64,000 bases of DNA from contig OZ037862.1 in NCBI GenBank assembly GCA_964035575.1, positions 930,001-994,000 on the forward strand, read 5' to 3'. The notes beneath the pieces are model-generated. The model worked only from the letters and a program-made list of their open reading frames with translations. It was not told where the DNA came from and did not search any database. The DNA is from Rhynchopus sp. YZ270_cl-10 (taxonomy: Eukaryota > Euglenozoa > Diplonemea > Diplonemida > Diplonemidae). Below, piece after piece: positions 38,859 to 49,600 of this stretch (positions within the stretch are counted from its first letter, which is position 1; the number at the start of each line of letters is the position of its first letter). A program made the position numbers and the translations under genes.

Positions 38859-41800
38859 ATGCGTGTGCCCCAACTGCTGTGTGCGCTGGCAGTGGCAGTC
38901 GCAACGATGGGGCGTGGTAGCGAGGCAGGCCTGGCGCTGACGGACTGCGTGCAGGGTGTGTGCGTTGTGGATGCGACGCTTGGGGACAGCACGTCGGAGC
39001 TTGGCTTCCTTGTGTCGGGGGCGGTTGCTGTGGACGAGGCGGCGCCGTGCTCGTCTGCGAACGGCGGGTCCGTGTCGGTGACGCTGTACGTGGCGGGGGA
39101 GACGCTCACGAGCACTGGGTCGCTGTGGCAGGGAGACGGCTGCGGGGCGGACGGTGTGTCGCCTGTGTGGACGCTGTCTGCTGCGTTCGATGGTGTCTTC
39201 ATTGTGCTGCCTGCACCTGCAGACAATGTGGCGCTGCGTGCGGCTGCACTCACGCTGACGGGAAGTGGCGCAGACGCATCGTTTGCAGGCACCCTGAGCG
39301 GGGAGGTGGAGGTGGACGGTGCTGCAGGCACGCTTGCCGCGTCTGTGTCCGTGTCGTCGTCGGCAGCGGTGACGGCAGTGTCGCTGAGTGTCTCGGGTGC
39401 GTTCTCCGTGGGCCCGCTCTCGGCCTCTGCGCTTGCCTTCAGCATGGACATGGCGACAGGGGTCTTCAGCGGGAGCGGCACGCTTGGCGTCGACCTGGCT
39501 GCGTACGCAGGGCCCACACTGGCGGGGGACGTGGTGACGGTGGAGCGCCTGCTGTACTACTCGCAAACAGGCGCATGGGACGTGGCGGTGCGTATGGCCG
39601 AGGGGAGCAGCGTGGATGTGCTGGGGCTGAGTGTGTCGGACGTGTCGGTGGCGCTTGCGCTTGCGCACGGCGGAGGGGGCGCGGACTGGGCCGGGACGGT
39701 GGGCGGGACGGTGTCGAGCCTGTTCGGCGGTGCCGGTGGTGAGGGGGCTGTGGCAGTCACAGCAGACTTCTCGGCAGAGACAGGGCTCACCGCACTGCGC
39801 GGGGACGTGACGCTCGTGGGGAACGGGGTGTCGTTCTCGGGGACACTGGTGACGGACGGGACGACAAGCACCGGGGACGGGGCGCTGCTGGTGGGCGGGT
39901 CTGTGGCGGCGCAGGCGTCGTTCACATACACCCACGCAACAAAGGCGTTTGCGGTGCTTGGGTCTGTGCAGGGGGCGCTGCAGGTGGGGACGGTGACGCT
40001 ATCGTCGGCAGGGGTGACGTTGTCGAAGGCGGACGGCGGGGCGTGGAGCGGGAGCGTGAGTGGGACTGCAGCGCTGTTCGGGGGGACTGCGGCGGCGTCG
40101 ATGGCGTTTGCAGACGGGACGCTCGCGTCGCTGGCAGTGTCAACAACGTTCGTGACAGGAAACGGGCTGCTGAGCGGGTCGCTGGCGTTCGACTACGTGC
40201 GGGCGGACACGTGCGCAACGTCGACAGGGACGTTTGGCGGGGTGCTGAAGATGTCTGGGGCGGCGGAGCTTGCCTTTGACGGGACTGTGGCGTTTGACGG
40301 CTGCACCGGTGTTGTGTCTGTGGCGGCCTCTGTGGACGGGGACTGGGCTGCCCCCGGTGGTGTGTCGGTGGCGGGGGTGGCGGTGCAGGCGACAAGCAGC
40401 GGGTTTGCGGACGGGAGTACGAGCACGGCGCTGTCTGCGCAGACGTGGGTGGGGTCTGTGTCTGGGACGACGTCGGGTGCGGACGTGGCGGTGGCGTTTG
40501 ACGTGGCGTTTGACACAAGCAGCGACGCGTCGAGTGTGGAGGCGATGCTGTCGTACGCAGACACGAACCTGATTGTGCAGGTGATGGTGAACTCGGACTG
40601 CAGCGGGTCTGGGCTGGTGCAGGTGCAGAACCTGCCTTCCGGTGTGCCTGCGCTCGAGGTGGCTGTGGCGTACACACGCGAGAGCTGTGGTGGGGCGAGC
40701 AAGGCGTGGGCGCTGGAGGGGTCGCTTGGGGACTCGCTGCTGATCGACTTCTCGGGGAAGACGCTGTCGCTTGCGCCTGCTGTGGTGCGTGTGGTGTCGG
40801 ACGAGGCTGGGGCGCTGTCTGTGGAGGTTGTGGCGGGGCTTGCGCCGTTTGAGGTTGTGGCTGCGTTCGGGGCTGGTGACGCGGGTGCGGCCTTCACGCT
40901 GACTGCACGCACTGCGGCGGACGCGGCTGCGGGGGAGGTGACACCGGGGGCGTTCCTGGCGGCCATGTCCGGTGGTGTGGCGAGTGTGTTCGGGAGCGGT
41001 GTGGGGTCCGCGTTTTCGTCGCTCTTCTCGGGGATGACGGAGCTGACGCTGACAGACCTGCTTGTGGTGTTTGACTTTGTGGCGCCGTCGATTTCGCTGA
41101 CTGCCACAGGGACGCTGTTTGGGGCGGGCTTTGACGTGCTGGTTGTGGTGGAGAAGGCGGGCTCCGCGTGGCAGTACGCACTGGCGCTCACAACGACGGG
41201 GCTGTCGGACCTGTCGTTCCCCGGCCTGGCCGGCACTGTTGTGGATGTGATTGCGCCCAGCAGCCTGACGGTGTCGGTGGCAAACGCAGCAACGTCGTTT
41301 GCGGGGAAGACGTTGCCGCAGGGGCTGTCGCTGGCAGCAACCCTCCCGCTGGACGGGTCTGTGATGGCGGGGATTACGGCTGTGGCGCCGTCGTCACTGA
41401 ACGACCAGACGGCAGCCGCATCAGGGGCGGACGGCGGGGTGACAATTGTGGCGTCGCTGACGAGCAGCACGGAGATGCGCCTGGCCCTGGCGCTTGCCGG
41501 CGGGGTGGAGCTGGGGTCGCCGGACGTGTTCCTGCGTGAGGTGTCGCTGCTGCTGGTGGTGAAGGCTGCGGGGTCGCCCGAGTTCGGGTTCCAGGTGGTG
41601 ATTGACGTGACAATGGACGAGCGTGTGCTGAGTGCGTCTGCGGCGCTGCTTGTGGACGCGACGGGGCTCTCGCTTGCGGTGGCGTTGGACAGCAGCGAGC
41701 CGTGGAACGAGCCCTTTGGGATGAAGGGTGTGGCGATTCTGTTCCCGCTTGGGCTCTCGCTTGCGATCACACCGGCAGGGATTCTGAGCGAGTTTGCGCT

Positions 41801-44126
41801 GACGGGTGGTGTGCAGCTGAGTGCGGCAACAGGGTACGTGACGCTGAGTGTGAGTCTTGCGGAGCCGACGAAGAACGCGTTCCAGGCAGAGGTGACGACG
41901 CTGGACTTGCAGGACGTGCTGGTGGGGCTGCTGGACTGCACGGCGTGCACACAGGGTGTTGCGGGAGTGCTGACGGACATGTCTGTGGACCACTTCCTCG
42001 GGTCCTTCAACGCCGACCCTGTGAACGCCGTGACGATCACCTTTGCGGATGTGGCTGTCGAGATCCCTGCAGGTGTGTCGATTGAGCTGACAAACCTGGA
42101 CCTGTGGGGTGTGCTGAAGGTGGCACACGCGTCCTTTGCCCTGAACGCGGATGGGATGTCTGCTGCGTTTGAGGCGGAGCCTGTGGCGTGGGGCCCGCTG
42201 ACGATCACGGCGGCAAGCAGCAGCGCAAGTGGGCCGCAGTTTGCGATGGTGCTGACGGAGACGGAGCAGTCGCTGCTGATTGACGGGAAGGCAGTGCTGT
42301 TTGGGCAGTCTGTGTCGCTGTACCTGCAGATGAGTGACAACACGGTGGAGGGCCACTTTGCGCTGTCGCTTGCGAGTCTGCAGGCAGACGTGACAATGAC
42401 GAGCAGCGGGCGTCCTGGGGATGCAGGGTTCTCGAACAGCGTGCGTGCGGAGCTGGAGGCGGACCTGATTGGCGACATTGTGGGTGCTGCGACGGAGTAC
42501 CTGCTGGGGCTTGCGAGCGAGATGGACGCAGAGCTGGCAGCTGCAGACGCCGCAGTACTGTCTGCGGACAGTGCGTGGGAAAAGGCGAAGGAAGAGCTGA
42601 AGAAGGTGGAGGAGGACGCGACAGCGGAGATCAAGGAGGCAGAGGACGCTGTGGAGAGTGCGGAGGATGAAGTCTCCAAGTTTGACTGTGGAAACATCTG
42701 GCTGGTGTCGGACGGATGCAAAGCAGCGAAGGCTGTGGTGAAGGAGATACTGAGTGCGGCGAAGAAGACACTGGAGGGTGTGCGCAAGGCGACGAAAGCG
42801 CTCGTCGCGCTTGCGGAGGTAGTTGTCGAGGAGTCGAAGATCCTGCTTGACTTTGCGGGGGAGGTGCTGACGTGGGCGCAGGCTGCTGTCGACGTGTTTG
42901 CTGCGGTTGTGTCTGCGATTGCGGGAGCTCTGGAGGACATGCTTATTGTGCACAGCTTGGTGTTCACAAGCGACGTGAGCAACAGCGATGTGGCAGTGTC
43001 CTTCGCAGCGGACGTGACGATCTTTGGGACGCGCCATCGCAACCTCGCCTTCTCTGTGCGCATCAACTTCGACGCGATTGTGGACCACCTGTCGGGGCTT
43101 CTGTCGGACGCGTTCACAGGCGACTTTGGTGGTGCAGTTGTTGACGAGAAGCCTGGGGCACCGTCGGCTGTGGCGGGCGCACCGCAGACGGTTGCGGACT
43201 ACGTGGACGTGCTGCGCGACGCGGCCTACTACGTGCACATGCTGAACACGGTGACGGTGTCGCAGAATGCACGCGACTGTGCAGCGTCGCTTGCAGGCTG
43301 CGCCGACATCCCGTGGCGGTACCTTTCGTACTACCCGGTAGAGACCATGGAGGCCATGTGCACCGCGGCGATGGAGGAGAAGTGTGCAGACAGCAGCGAA
43401 GCACTGGCACGCCAGCTGTGGCTGCAGGAGGCGCTTGTCTCGTCTTCGCAGCGCGCGCTTCAGACAGCGCTGTCTTCGCGTGCGGCAGACGCCGTGGCGA
43501 TGGGCACAGCAGCGGGGCAAGTGCAGGCATACTGCGATGCGTCTGACCTGCTGTCGGTGTTGTACATCTGTCCTACAGACGTAGTGTACAATTTGCAGAA
43601 GGTGTTGCAGAGCATTCTCGCTTCCGACACTTCAGCGCTCCTGACGGCGGTGTTGGAGACCGAGTACAACGTGACCACGAACGCTGAGTCTGCCGCCTCC
43701 GCAGAAGCAGAGTACCAGGCAGCGAAGGCAGACTGCGATAATGAACTGTCCGTCGAGTCCATCGGCGCATGCGCAGAGGAAACGTTCCTGCTTGCTGCCA
43801 GCTTGCTGGCAAGCTTCGAGAGTGATGCATCTGTTGCACAGCGCGACGCACTCGAGGTGTCGCTCTTCAATGCGATAGCAGACGCGCAGGGCGGTACAGA
43901 GGCAGACGTGCTGGTTCTCGACGCTGTCAGCACTGCGATCACGGAGCGCACCACAAGCCTCAGCACCACTGCTGCGTCACTGCAGGACAGCTACAATGCG
44001 TTACAGTGTGCGTCACAGAGTTCCAGCGATTACTGCAAAGATCTGGCAACGCAGCTGGCCCACGCAGAAGACATGCAGGACGTGCTTCACTCCGTCTTCT
44101 TGAAGATATTGGCTGGCAATTACTGA
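38859..44126 (+). CDS. Large secreted/surface beta-rich protein, array copy 1 (1755 residues)
   Basis: One intronless frame of 1755 residues. Residues 1-23 are a signal peptide (MRVPQLLCALAVAVATMG, then a cleavage-like SEAG). Residues about 24-1190 are Val/Ser/Gly/Ala/Thr-rich with short alternating hydrophobic strands and recurrent F-x-G-T/S-G-x-hydrophobic patterns, suggesting many degenerate beta repeats. A helical, charged coiled coil covers about 1215-1350, interrupted by a Cys pair (DCGNIWLVSDGC). A beta segment follows at about 1365-1410 (FAADVTIFGTRHRNLAFSVR), then a helical C-terminus with scattered Cys. No membrane helix or GPI-type tail is evident, so it is probably secreted or wall/surface-bound. 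I cannot name the family. Codons are strongly GTG/GCG/CTG/TCG-biased, unlike the PDI genes, and this bias creates long false frames on the other strand. Confidence 0.85.
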   Translation: MRVPQLLCALAVAVATMGRGSEAGLALTDCVQGVCVVDATLGDSTSELGFLVSGAVAVDEAAPCSSANGGSVSVTLYVAGETLTSTGSLWQGDGCGADGVSPVWTLSAAFDGVFIVLPAPADNVALRAAALTLTGSGADASFAGTLSGEVEVDGAAGTLAASVSVSSSAAVTAVSLSVSGAFSVGPLSASALAFSMDMATGVFSGSGTLGVDLAAYAGPTLAGDVVTVERLLYYSQTGAWDVAVRMAEGSSVDVLGLSVSDVSVALALAHGGGGADWAGTVGGTVSSLFGGAGGEGAVAVTADFSAETGLTALRGDVTLVGNGVSFSGTLVTDGTTSTGDGALLVGGSVAAQASFTYTHATKAFAVLGSVQGALQVGTVTLSSAGVTLSKADGGAWSGSVSGTAALFGGTAAASMAFADGTLASLAVSTTFVTGNGLLSGSLAFDYVRADTCATSTGTFGGVLKMSGAAELAFDGTVAFDGCTGVVSVAASVDGDWAAPGGVSVAGVAVQATSSGFADGSTSTALSAQTWVGSVSGTTSGADVAVAFDVAFDTSSDASSVEAMLSYADTNLIVQVMVNSDCSGSGLVQVQNLPSGVPALEVAVAYTRESCGGASKAWALEGSLGDSLLIDFSGKTLSLAPAVVRVVSDEAGALSVEVVAGLAPFEVVAAFGAGDAGAAFTLTARTAADAAAGEVTPGAFLAAMSGGVASVFGSGVGSAFSSLFSGMTELTLTDLLVVFDFVAPSISLTATGTLFGAGFDVLVVVEKAGSAWQYALALTTTGLSDLSFPGLAGTVVDVIAPSSLTVSVANAATSFAGKTLPQGLSLAATLPLDGSVMAGITAVAPSSLNDQTAAASGADGGVTIVASLTSSTEMRLALALAGGVELGSPDVFLREVSLLLVVKAAGSPEFGFQVVIDVTMDERVLSASAALLVDATGLSLAVALDSSEPWNEPFGMKGVAILFPLGLSLAITPAGILSEFALTGGVQLSAATGYVTLSVSLAEPTKNAFQAEVTTLDLQDVLVGLLDCTACTQGVAGVLTDMSVDHFLGSFNADPVNAVTITFADVAVEIPAGVSIELTNLDLWGVLKVAHASFALNADGMSAAFEAEPVAWGPLTITAASSSASGPQFAMVLTETEQSLLIDGKAVLFGQSVSLYLQMSDNTVEGHFALSLASLQADVTMTSSGRPGDAGFSNSVRAELEADLIGDIVGAATEYLLGLASEMDAELAAADAAVLSADSAWEKAKEELKKVEEDATAEIKEAEDAVESAEDEVSKFDCGNIWLVSDGCKAAKAVVKEILSAAKKTLEGVRKATKALVALAEVVVEESKILLDFAGEVLTWAQAAVDVFAAVVSAIAGALEDMLIVHSLVFTSDVSNSDVAVSFAADVTIFGTRHRNLAFSVRINFDAIVDHLSGLLSDAFTGDFGGAVVDEKPGAPSAVAGAPQTVADYVDVLRDAAYYVHMLNTVTVSQNARDCAASLAGCADIPWRYLSYYPVETMEAMCTAAMEEKCADSSEALARQLWLQEALVSSSQRALQTALSSRAADAVAMGTAAGQVQAYCDASDLLSVLYICPTDVVYNLQKVLQSILASDTSALLTAVLETEYNVTTNAESAASAEAEYQAAKADCDNELSVESIGACAEETFLLAASLLASFESDASVAQRDALEVSLFNAIADAQGGTEADVLVLDAVSTAITERTTSLSTTAASLQDSYNALQCASQSSSDYCKDLATQLAHAEDMQDVLHSVFLKILAGNY

Positions 44127-44537
44127 GTGTGTGTTTTTGTTTTCCTTTGCTTTGAATAATGGAATACAGTGTGCGAAGTGTTTTTCCCCCCCCGTACATT
44201 TGTTAGCACACAGCTGTCCGTCCGTAGGGATGTAGCTGTATTTAAAATGGTTCCTGTATTCCCATAGAACAGTGAACAAGAATGGAACGGAACAGAGAAA
44301 AGAGGGAACTAATATTGGTGCTTGCAACCCACCCCTTTCCACAAAAGAGCGTTAGCCAAAAGAGATCTGGAGACAGTAAGCTTTGATACTCAAAAAAGTT
44401 AAGAGCAATCTGCTTGTCCCTACTCTTTAGCTAACAACAAGCAAAAATGCTTTTTTTTTCGGGGGAAACCCATAAAACCAGACCGAGAACCAACCGTTTC
44501 CCTCCTTTTTTTTTATTTATCTACAGCAGGACAAGAA

Positions 44538-44616
44538 ACTTGACGACCAAATAATATTGGCGGATTTTGGGGATTTTCTTGTAATTGGCGACTTTTTTGG
44601 TCGACAATATTACTTG
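44538..44616. repeat. 80-bp repeat, first copy in unit 1
   Basis: It begins ACTTGACGACCAAATAATAT and ends GACAATATTACTTG. It is about 88% like 45408-45487 in the same orientation. Its ends are themselves imperfectly complementary (CGACCAAATAATATTGGCG against the complement of the right end), so it can fold on itself. Copies in the next units are at 52343-52421 and 60187-60265. Confidence 0.75.
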
Positions 44617-44654
44617 GTAGGATAGTGGTTCTTAGTCGCATTGGTTGGGAAGTA

Positions 44655-44781
44655 CACGGCGCACATCAGCCTCTGTGGCTGATGTGGAAAAGTGGGTGTG
44701 CCATCAGCCGGCTGATGTGGTACACCAACCCATTTTCACACCCCACTTTCACATCAGCCACAGAGGCTGATGTGCGCCGTG
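44655..44781. mobile_element. 127-bp hairpin element with TA flanks (MITE-like), unit 1
   Basis: CACGGCGCACATCAGCC opens the element and its complement closes it. The arms continue for about 45 bp with one or two mismatches. The loop has a further perfect palindrome, CATCAGCCGGCTGATG. The element is flanked on both sides by TA (44653-44654 and 44782-44783), the target duplication of Tc1/mariner-type transposons. It has no coding capacity, so it would need a transposase from elsewhere. Confidence 0.7.
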
Positions 44782-45407
44782 TAGCTTTTTTCTTCTTCTT
44801 TTTTTCTCTTTGAATAATCAAGCATTGACGAATAGAAATGGGAAACGACAGATGGTGCGTGCCCGCTTTAGCGGATTTGGGGTTTTTCACGTTCAGCAGC
44901 GAATAAACACAAATCTTTTGCGGTGCAATAAACGAAAAAGTGTGTTCTTGTCTGTCTTTTGTGCTTTATGCTTCACTGTCATATCCTGAAGTCGTTTTCT
45001 ATTTTGAAAGTACTGGGGGGATGGGGGTCAAATAGTAGACCCCCCCCTTGAATAGTAGACCCGCTTGAGAAATTCTGGTTTTTTTATTTTATTTTATAAA
45101 TGATTCCGTGCAATGCTAAAAAGAAATTGTACACCGTACCCCAACTCCCTTCCTGTTTTCCTATTCTGGGGTGGAGTGGAGGAGAGCCACACTACACCGA
45201 CAGGTGTAGGTGTGTGCGTTTCACCACAACCTCTCCCTTTTGTCTTTGTTGTCCTTATTGTCTTTGTTGTCTTTATTGTCTTTTTTTATTGTTTGCGGGG
45301 GTGGGAAAACACAAAAAAGGAAAAGTAGGAGTGCGGTTTTCAACTTTTTTTTTTGTTGTTGTACTTGTGCTTTTTTATACCAATACGAACCACCATCCCA
45401 CCAAATA

Positions 45408-45487
45408 ACTTGTCGACCAAATAATATTGGCGGATTTTGAGGGTTTTCTTGCAATTTGGCGACTTTTTTGGTCGCCGATATTACTTG
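45408..45487. repeat. 80-bp repeat, second copy in unit 1
   Basis: Partner of 44538-44616, 870 bp downstream in the same orientation. It begins ACTTGTCGACCAAATAATAT and ends GCCGATATTACTTG. Copies in later units are at 53252-53331 and 61057-61136. The flanks of the two partners differ, so they moved independently. Confidence 0.75.
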
Positions 45488-46663
45488 TCCTAATGTACGT
45501 TTGTAACACCCCTTCAGTCTTACTTTAAGATAGATTGGAGGTGTGGTGCCTGCATCTCGTACTCTGTTGTTCTCTTGCCCCCACACGTGTTCATCCCCTC
45601 GCCCCATGTTTTCCTTTTTTGTGTGTTGCTGAAACCGTCTTTTTGCAACAATTAAAAGACTGGATGATCTGTAGAGAACATCCTTGCGCTTTCTCTTGTT
45701 TGAGTTGAAAGTACACCTTTTTATGCGTTGCTGAAAAACTGCTTTACCTTTGCAAGGGATATCCCAGGCAATAGTTCCACACTTGCCCTGCACTCTCAGT
45801 GGTGACTGGTTCTGGGAGTCTCCCTTGCGTGGTCTGGCAGTCCTCTCCCCCACACAGCACACAACAACACAACCATCCCGATGCGTGTCAACTGGGGAGA
45901 TATGAGTATGATGTTCATTGCATCTTTCCAGTTTTTATGAGGGGGTTTTTTCTTTTTTCTTTTTTCATTTTCTTTTGTGCGTGATATTTTTTTTTTTTTG
46001 TGCGTTTCTTGTCTTTTTATCACCAGGTGTCGGTGGCGTTTTTGAAGCACATGGAAGATGCCTTTGCACACTTTCATTTGTGCTTGCGTCTGCCGATGAA
46101 CGGTGAGACCTGTTGCACTTCAACTTCTCTTTATTTGCTCCTGAGGTGACTAAGTATGTTAGGCTTGGTTCATCTTATACACGCTCCCCATCCCCCATTT
46201 TTTTTGTTGTGACAACTGCCTAAATAAAGGATGGATCTGAGAGCCTTCATATATGTGAGTAGTTTCTATGGCGCTTTTGGAAGGATGTACTAGGAGGGGG
46301 GGACAAGGTTCGACAGTCATCCAAGTTTGCTCTATTCTTTTTTAGGTGAATACGTGCGCGAGGAATCATCTTATGAACCTTGTGCGTTGTGTGACAAAGT
46401 GTGTTGTTATTGTTATTGTTTCCCCTTTCGATGTGTAAGCGAAAGACACACATTCACTTTGAAGTTTTTATATTTGTCTGCCTACGATTGGAGATAAAAA
46501 AGAACGTCCCCCACCTCTCTCTACTCTTCATGGTTCAGTCACATCCTCCCATACCACCACCACCACCACCACCACCACCCATTTGTTATCCACAGAACAT
46601 TTGATCTTTCTATTTTGCTATCTTGCATTTTGCAGCCGTTGCGTTTCCTGAGCATCTGTTGCA

Positions 46664-49600
46664 ATGCGTGTGCCCCAACTGCTGTGTGCGCTGGCAGTGG
46701 CAGTCGCAACGATGGGGCGTGGTAGCGAGGCAGGCCTGGCGCTGACGGACTGCGTGCAGGGTGTGTGCGTTGTGGATGCGACGCTTGGGGACAGCACGTC
46801 GGAGCTTGGCTTCCTTGTGTCGGGGGCGGTTGCTGTGGACGAGGCGGCGCCGTGCTCGTCTGCGAACGGCGGGTCCGTGTCGGTGACGCTGTACGTGGCG
46901 GGGGAGACGCTCACGAGCACTGGGTCGCTGTGGCAGGGAGACGGCTGCGGGGCGGACGGTGTGTCGCCTGTGTGGACGCTGTCTGCTGCGTTCGATGGTG
47001 TCTTCATTGTGCTGCCTGCACCTGCAGACAATGTGGCGCTGCGTGCGGCTGCACTCACGCTGACGGGAAGTGGCGCAGACGCATCGTTTGCAGGCACCCT
47101 GAGCGGGGAGGTGGAGGTGGACGGTGCTGCAGGCACGCTTGCCGCGTCTGTGTCCGTGTCGTCGTCGGCAGCGGTGACGGCAGTGTCGCTGAGTGTCTCG
47201 GGTGCGTTCTCCGTGGGCCCGCTCTCGGCCTCTGCGCTTGCCTTCAGCATGGACATGGCGACAGGGGTCTTCAGCGGGAGCGGCACGCTTGGCGTCGACC
47301 TGGCTGCGTACGCAGGGCCCACACTGGCGGGGGACGTGGTGACGGTGGAGCGCCTGCTGTACTACTCGCAAACAGGCGCATGGGACGTGGCGGTGCGTAT
47401 GGCCGAGGGGAGCAGCGTGGATGTGCTGGGGCTGAGTGTGTCGGACGTGTCGGTGGCGCTTGCGCTTGCGCACGGCGGAGGGGGCGCGGACTGGGCCGGG
47501 ACGGTGGGCGGGACGGTGTCGAGCCTGTTCGGCGGTGCCGGTGGTGAGGGGGCTGTGGCAGTCACAGCAGACTTCTCGGCAGAGACAGGGCTCACCGCAC
47601 TGCGCGGGGACGTGACGCTCGTGGGGAACGGGGTGTCGTTCTCGGGGACACTGGTGACGGACGGGACGACAAGCACCGGGGACGGGGCGCTGCTGGTGGG
47701 CGGGTCTGTGGCGGCGCAGGCGTCGTTCACATACACCCACGCAACAAAGGCGTTTGCGGTGCTTGGGTCTGTGCAGGGGGCGCTGCAGGTGGGGACGGTG
47801 ACGCTATCGTCGGCAGGGGTGACGTTGTCGAAGGCGGACGGCGGGGCGTGGAGCGGGAGCGTGAGTGGGACTGCAGCGCTGTTCGGGGGGACTGCGGCGG
47901 CGTCGATGGCGTTTGCAGACGGGACGCTCGCGTCGCTGGCAGTGTCAACAACGTTCGTGACAGGAAACGGGCTGCTGAGCGGGTCGCTGGCGTTCGACTA
48001 CGTGCGGGCGGACACGTGCGCAACGTCGACAGGGACGTTTGGCGGGGTGCTGAAGATGTCTGGGGCGGCGGAGCTTGCCTTTGACGGGACTGTGGCGTTT
48101 GACGGCTGCACCGGTGTTGTGTCTGTGGCGGCCTCTGTGGACGGGGACTGGGCTGCCCCCGGTGGTGTGTCGGTGGCGGGGGTGGCGGTGCAGGCGACAA
48201 GCAGCGGGTTTGCGGACGGGAGTACGAGCACGGCGCTGTCTGCGCAGACGTGGGTGGGGTCTGTGTCTGGGACGACGTCGGGTGCGGACGTGGCGGTGGC
48301 GTTTGACGTGGCGTTTGACACAAGCAGCGACGCGTCGAGTGTGGAGGCGATGCTGTCGTACGCAGACACGAACCTGATTGTGCAGGTGATGGTGAACTCG
48401 GACTGCAGCGGGTCTGGGCTGGTGCAGGTGCAGAACCTGCCTTCCGGTGTGCCTGCGCTCGAGGTGGCTGTGGCGTACACACGCGAGAGCTGTGGTGGGG
48501 CGAGCAAGGCGTGGGCGCTGGAGGGGTCGCTTGGGGACTCGCTGCTGATCGACTTCTCGGGGAAGACGCTGTCGCTTGCGCCTGCTGTGGTGCGTGTGGT
48601 GTCGGACGAGGCTGGGGCGCTGTCTGTGGAGGTTGTGGCGGGGCTTGCGCCGTTTGAGGTTGTGGCTGCGTTCGGGGCTGGTGACGCGGGTGCGGCCTTC
48701 ACGCTGACTGCACGCACTGCGGCGGACGCGGCTGCGGGGGAGGTGACACCGGGGGCGTTCCTGGCGGCCATGTCCGGTGGTGTGGCGAGTGTGTTCGGGA
48801 GCGGTGTGGGGTCCGCGTTTTCGTCGCTCTTCTCGGGGATGACGGAGCTGACGCTGACAGACCTGCTTGTGGTGTTTGACTTTGTGGCGCCGTCGATTTC
48901 GCTGACTGCCACAGGGACGCTGTTTGGGGCGGGCTTTGACGTGCTGGTTGTGGTGGAGAAGGCGGGCTCCGCGTGGCAGTACGCACTGGCGCTCACAACG
49001 ACGGGGCTGTCGGACCTGTCGTTCCCCGGCCTGGCCGGCACTGTTGTGGATGTGATTGCGCCCAGCAGCCTGACGGTGTCGGTGGCAAACGCAGCAACGT
49101 CGTTTGCGGGGAAGACGTTGCCGCAGGGGCTGTCGCTGGCAGCAACCCTCCCGCTGGACGGGTCTGTGATGGCGGGGATTACGGCTGTGGCGCCGTCGTC
49201 ACTGAACGACCAGACGGCAGCCGCATCAGGGGCGGACGGCGGGGTGACAATTGTGGCGTCGCTGACGAGCAGCACGGAGATGCGCCTGGCCCTGGCGCTT
49301 GCCGGCGGGGTGGAGCTGGGGTCGCCGGACGTGTTCCTGCGTGAGGTGTCGCTGCTGCTGGTGGTGAAGGCTGCGGGGTCGCCCGAGTTCGGGTTCCAGG
49401 TGGTGATTGACGTGACAATGGACGAGCGTGTGCTGAGTGCGTCTGCGGCGCTGCTTGTGGACGCGACGGGGCTCTCGCTTGCGGTGGCGTTGGACAGCAG
49501 CGAGCCGTGGAACGAGCCCTTTGGGATGAAGGGTGTGGCGATTCTGTTCCCGCTTGGGCTCTCGCTTGCGATCACACCGGCAGGGATTCTGAGCGAGTTT

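Larger units (their letters stand above)
44127..46663. other. Spacer of tandem unit 1 (2.5 kb)
   Basis: No gene is convincing. It contains two direct copies of an 80-bp repeat (44538 and 45408), the TA-flanked 127-bp hairpin (44655-44781), a short repeat shared with 11678 (45201-45239), a TTGTCTTTG-type microsatellite (about 45241-45290), a GTGACTAAGTAT...TTCATCTT motif (46146-46176), and AATAAA at about 44927, far from the stop. A 213-residue reverse frame at 45221-45862 is Lys/Gln-rich and partly encoded by the microsatellite, so I do not accept it. Confidence 0.65.

Noticed and set aside
40193-43117. 974-codon reverse open frame inside the array gene, and the 699-codon frame at 41421-43520, with copies in the other units
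   Set aside because: They are by-products of the GTG/GCG/CTG/TCG codon bias of the forward gene, which keeps reverse frames open. Their products are Ser/Thr/Ala- or Arg/His-rich with no domain sense, while the forward frame has a signal peptide and full-length structure.
45221-45862. 213-residue reverse open frame in each array spacer
   Set aside because: It is Lys/Gln/Arg-rich, passes through a TTGTCTTTG microsatellite that encodes a KDN repeat, and overlaps the 80-bp repeat. The 29-bp insertion in unit 2 shortens it, so it is not maintained.
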